Shown here: one piece after another, positions 62,422 to 64,000 of the stretch
Layout of the letters: every line of letters begins with the position of its first letter
Position numbering within the stretch: the stretch's first letter is position 1
Assembly (NCBI RefSeq): GCF_036057275.1
Contig: NZ_CP107945.1
Location: 2,170,001 to 2,234,000 of the forward strand
DNA length: 64,000 bases
Direction of reading: 5' to 3'
Origin: Streptomyces sp. NBC_00390
GTDB taxonomy: Bacteria > Actinomycetota > Actinomycetes > Streptomycetales > Streptomycetaceae
Program-made: the position numbers and the translations under genes
The notes under the pieces: model-generated
What the model was told of the DNA's origin: nothing
What the model saw: the letters and a program-made list of their open reading frames with translations, nothing else
Database searches by the model: none

Positions 62422-63192
62422 TCAGCGCACCTCGGTGATCTCCGGTCCGCGCTGGAGCTGGCCCATGCCTCCGGAGAAGCGGGACCCTTCCTGCTCCTCC
62501 TGCTGGACGCCCTCGGGCACCATCTGCGCGTCGTCCGGCAGCTTGAGGACGATCGGGTCGCGCGGCGCCATCGGTCCTTCGCCGCGCACGACGACGGTGT
62601 CCTGGAAGATCTGCTCGAGCAGCCCGGCGGCCTGCGGCTGCACCGCGCCCTGCCCGGAGATCACTCCGCGCAGGAACCAGCGCGGCCCGTCGACGCCGAC
62701 GAAGCGCACCAGCTGCACACCGCCGGTGCCGTCGGGCAGCTGTACCGGTACCTGGGCCCGCAGCTCCCAGCCGAGCGGGCCCTCGACCTCGTCGATGATG
62801 CCGCCCTGCTGGGTGATGCCGGAGGCGATCTCCTCGCGGACCTCGCCCCAGATGCCTTCCTTCTTGGGCGCTGCGAAGGCCTGCAGCTGGATGGCGCTGT
62901 CGCGCAGCACCACGGTTGCCGCGACGATCGCGTCGCCCGCGACCTCGACGCGCAGTTCCATGCCCTCGATTCCGGGCACGAACAGACCGCCGAGATCGAC
63001 CCGGCCGTCACCGGGCCTGGAAACCTCGGAGACGTCCCACGGGCCGTCGGGCCGCGGCGCCGGCGGGAGGTTCACCCGGCGGGGCTCACCCTCCTCAGCG
63101 TCCGTGTCGAGCTCGTCGACGACCTGCTCGGCCTCGCCCGCTGCGTCCGCCATGTCGCTGGCGGAACCACTCTTCTTGCGACGTCCGAACAC
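62422..63192 (-). CDS. DUF3710 domain protein
   Basis: 256 aa, soluble, acidic. VDLGGLFVPGIEGMELRVEV, QLQAFAAPKKEGIWGEVREE and RFVGVDGPRWFLRGVISGQG are the conserved blocks of this actinobacterial family of unknown function. The GTG at 63192 (VFGRRKKSG) is preceded by GGAAGGACAG and lies one base after the dut stop, so the two are co-transcribed. Confidence 0.92.
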   Translation of the reverse strand: MFGRRKKSGSASDMADAAGEAEQVVDELDTDAEEGEPRRVNLPPAPRPDGPWDVSEVSRPGDGRVDLGGLFVPGIEGMELRVEVAGDAIVAATVVLRDSAIQLQAFAAPKKEGIWGEVREEIASGITQQGGIIDEVEGPLGWELRAQVPVQLPDGTGGVQLVRFVGVDGPRWFLRGVISGQGAVQPQAAGLLEQIFQDTVVVRGEGPMAPRDPIVLKLPDDAQMVPEGVQQEEQEGSRFSGGMGQLQRGPEITEVR

Positions 63193-63193
63193 G

Positions 63194-63706
63194 TCACTGT
63201 CCTTCCCGGTCGGATACGACCGAAGCGTATCGATTCCCACCCGAAGAGCCGTCCACGGCAGCATGACCGCCGGTGGACCCGAAGCCCCCCTCGGCCCGCG
63301 CCGAGCCGGGAAGCTCCGCCACCTCGTGGAAGCGCACCTTCTCGACCTGCTGGACAACCAGTTGGGCAATCCGGTCGAACCGTTCGAACCGCACGCTCTC
63401 ACGCGGGTCGAGATTGACCACGATCACCTTGATCTCCCCACGGTACCCGGCATCCACCGTCCCCGGGGCATTCACCAGCGCCACTCCGCAGCGCGCTGCC
63501 AGACCGGAGCGCGGGTGCACGAAGGCGGCGTACCCGTCCGGGAGCGCGATGGACACTCCGGTGGGCAGTACGGCCCGCTCCCCCGGGGCCAGCTCGGCGG
63601 CCTCGCAGGTCACCAGGTCGGCACCGGCATCTCCGGGGTGCCCGTACGCAGGCAGCGGCACCTCCGGGTGCACGCGGCGGATCAGTACGTCGACGGGCTC
63701 GCGCAT
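63194..63706 (-). CDS. dut: dUTP diphosphatase
   Basis: 170 aa. All five trimeric dUTPase motifs are visible: GDAGADL; HPRSGLAAR with the Ser-Gly-Leu; APGTVDAGYRGEI with the catalytic Asp and Tyr; RIAQLVVQ; and the flexible C-terminal RAEGGFGSTG. It hydrolyses dUTP to dUMP, keeping uracil out of DNA and feeding thymidylate synthesis. Its ATG shares one base with the stop of the thioesterase gene. Confidence 0.96.
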   Translation of the reverse strand: MREPVDVLIRRVHPEVPLPAYGHPGDAGADLVTCEAAELAPGERAVLPTGVSIALPDGYAAFVHPRSGLAARCGVALVNAPGTVDAGYRGEIKVIVVNLDPRESVRFERFDRIAQLVVQQVEKVRFHEVAELPGSARAEGGFGSTGGHAAVDGSSGGNRYASVVSDREGQ

Positions 63707-64000
63707 CAGGGGTTCACCTCGAAGGCGCGGGCGCGCCGGACCTGGTCCGGGTCGGCCATGGCCGCCTGGATCTCCTCGGGGCGGCCGTTGTCGATGAAGT
63801 GATCGACCTTGACCTCGATGAACAGCGCGTTCGCGCGGACGGCGACGGGGCCGTCGGGGCTGCCGATCCGGCCGACGGCGGTGCAGTAGATCTTGCGGCC
63901 GGCCACCGCGACGACCTCGGCATCGAGGTGCAGCACGGTGTCCACCGGCACGGGCCGTACGAAGTCGGTCTCGAGCTTGCCGGTCACCGCGATCACCCGC
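63706..64000 (-). CDS. Hot-dog fold (PaaI-type) thioesterase, 5' end outside the window
   Basis: About 98 codons to the right edge; the frame stays open, and the GTG near the edge is probably internal. VTGKLETDFVRPVPVDTVLH, AEVVAVAGRKIYCTAVGRIG and VRANALFIEVKVDHF are the last strands of the PaaI/YbgC hot-dog fold. The catalytic N-terminal helix is missing from view. It overlaps dut by one base. Confidence 0.8.
   Translation of the reverse strand, partial: RVIAVTGKLETDFVRPVPVDTVLHLDAEVVAVAGRKIYCTAVGRIGSPDGPVAVRANALFIEVKVDHFIDNGRPEEIQAAMADPDQVRRARAFEVNP

Overview
The window is high-GC actinobacterial DNA, almost certainly a Streptomyces chromosome. The evidence is a modular type I polyketide synthase, regulators with rare TTA leucine codons, a Streptomyces-type contractile injection system (CIS), and a conserved actinobacterial block (dut, a DUF3710 gene, kdpDE, paired TrkA genes, a DUF3159 gene, an RNA uracil methyltransferase). 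Most genes are packed in overlapping operons.

1-13.7 kb is the edge of a polyketide cluster. It holds the 3' end of one PKS gene (DH-KR-ACP plus docking tail) and a complete two-module gene, KSQ-AT-ACP / KS-AT-DH-KR-ACP. The KSQ marks the second gene as the likely first enzyme of the assembly line even though it lies last here. A strong terminator separates it from a convergent type II thioesterase with a palindromic operator-like site upstream. A small unknown gene and an ECF sigma factor with a TTA codon follow.

13.7-21.2 kb is an accessory strip: an IS110-type transposase remnant, a MITE-like element with perfect 22-bp inverted repeats, a Rieske/ABC1-kinase pair, an RNase A-like toxin/immunity strip with a SUKH-type gene, and a 1.47-kb IS-derived cassette. 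The cassette carries a GNAT acetyltransferase and a coiled-coil/winged-helix gene inside a split transposase.

21.2-49.7 kb is the CIS locus: sheath, two tube proteins, LysM adaptor, VgrG-like spike, PAAR tip, gp25 and J-type baseplate proteins, gpI-like protein, AAA+ ATPase and DUF4255 protein. It also holds a large protein ending in an HNH-like nuclease motif, a DUF4157 protein and a Pro-rich protein; these three share repeated VQR motifs. No tail fibre or dedicated tape-measure gene is evident, which fits the cytoplasmic CIS type known from Streptomyces. The locus is bracketed by a regulator with four TTA codons plus a zinc-ribbon/discoidin membrane protein on one side, and a LuxR-type regulator plus an Ig-like membrane protein on the other. 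A secreted beta-propeller/DUF11 protein lies within.

49.7-51.5 kb is a small insertion with an AbiEii-type nucleotidyltransferase pair, next to a degenerate second copy of the 3' end of the neighbouring RNA methyltransferase gene.

51.5-64 kb is ordinary chromosome rich in potassium functions: a KimA-like APC permease, two TrkA proteins and KdpDE (no kdpFABC in view). A DUF3159 membrane protein, an OB-fold protein, an orphan ABC ATPase, a DUF3710 protein, dUTPase and a truncated hot-dog thioesterase complete it.
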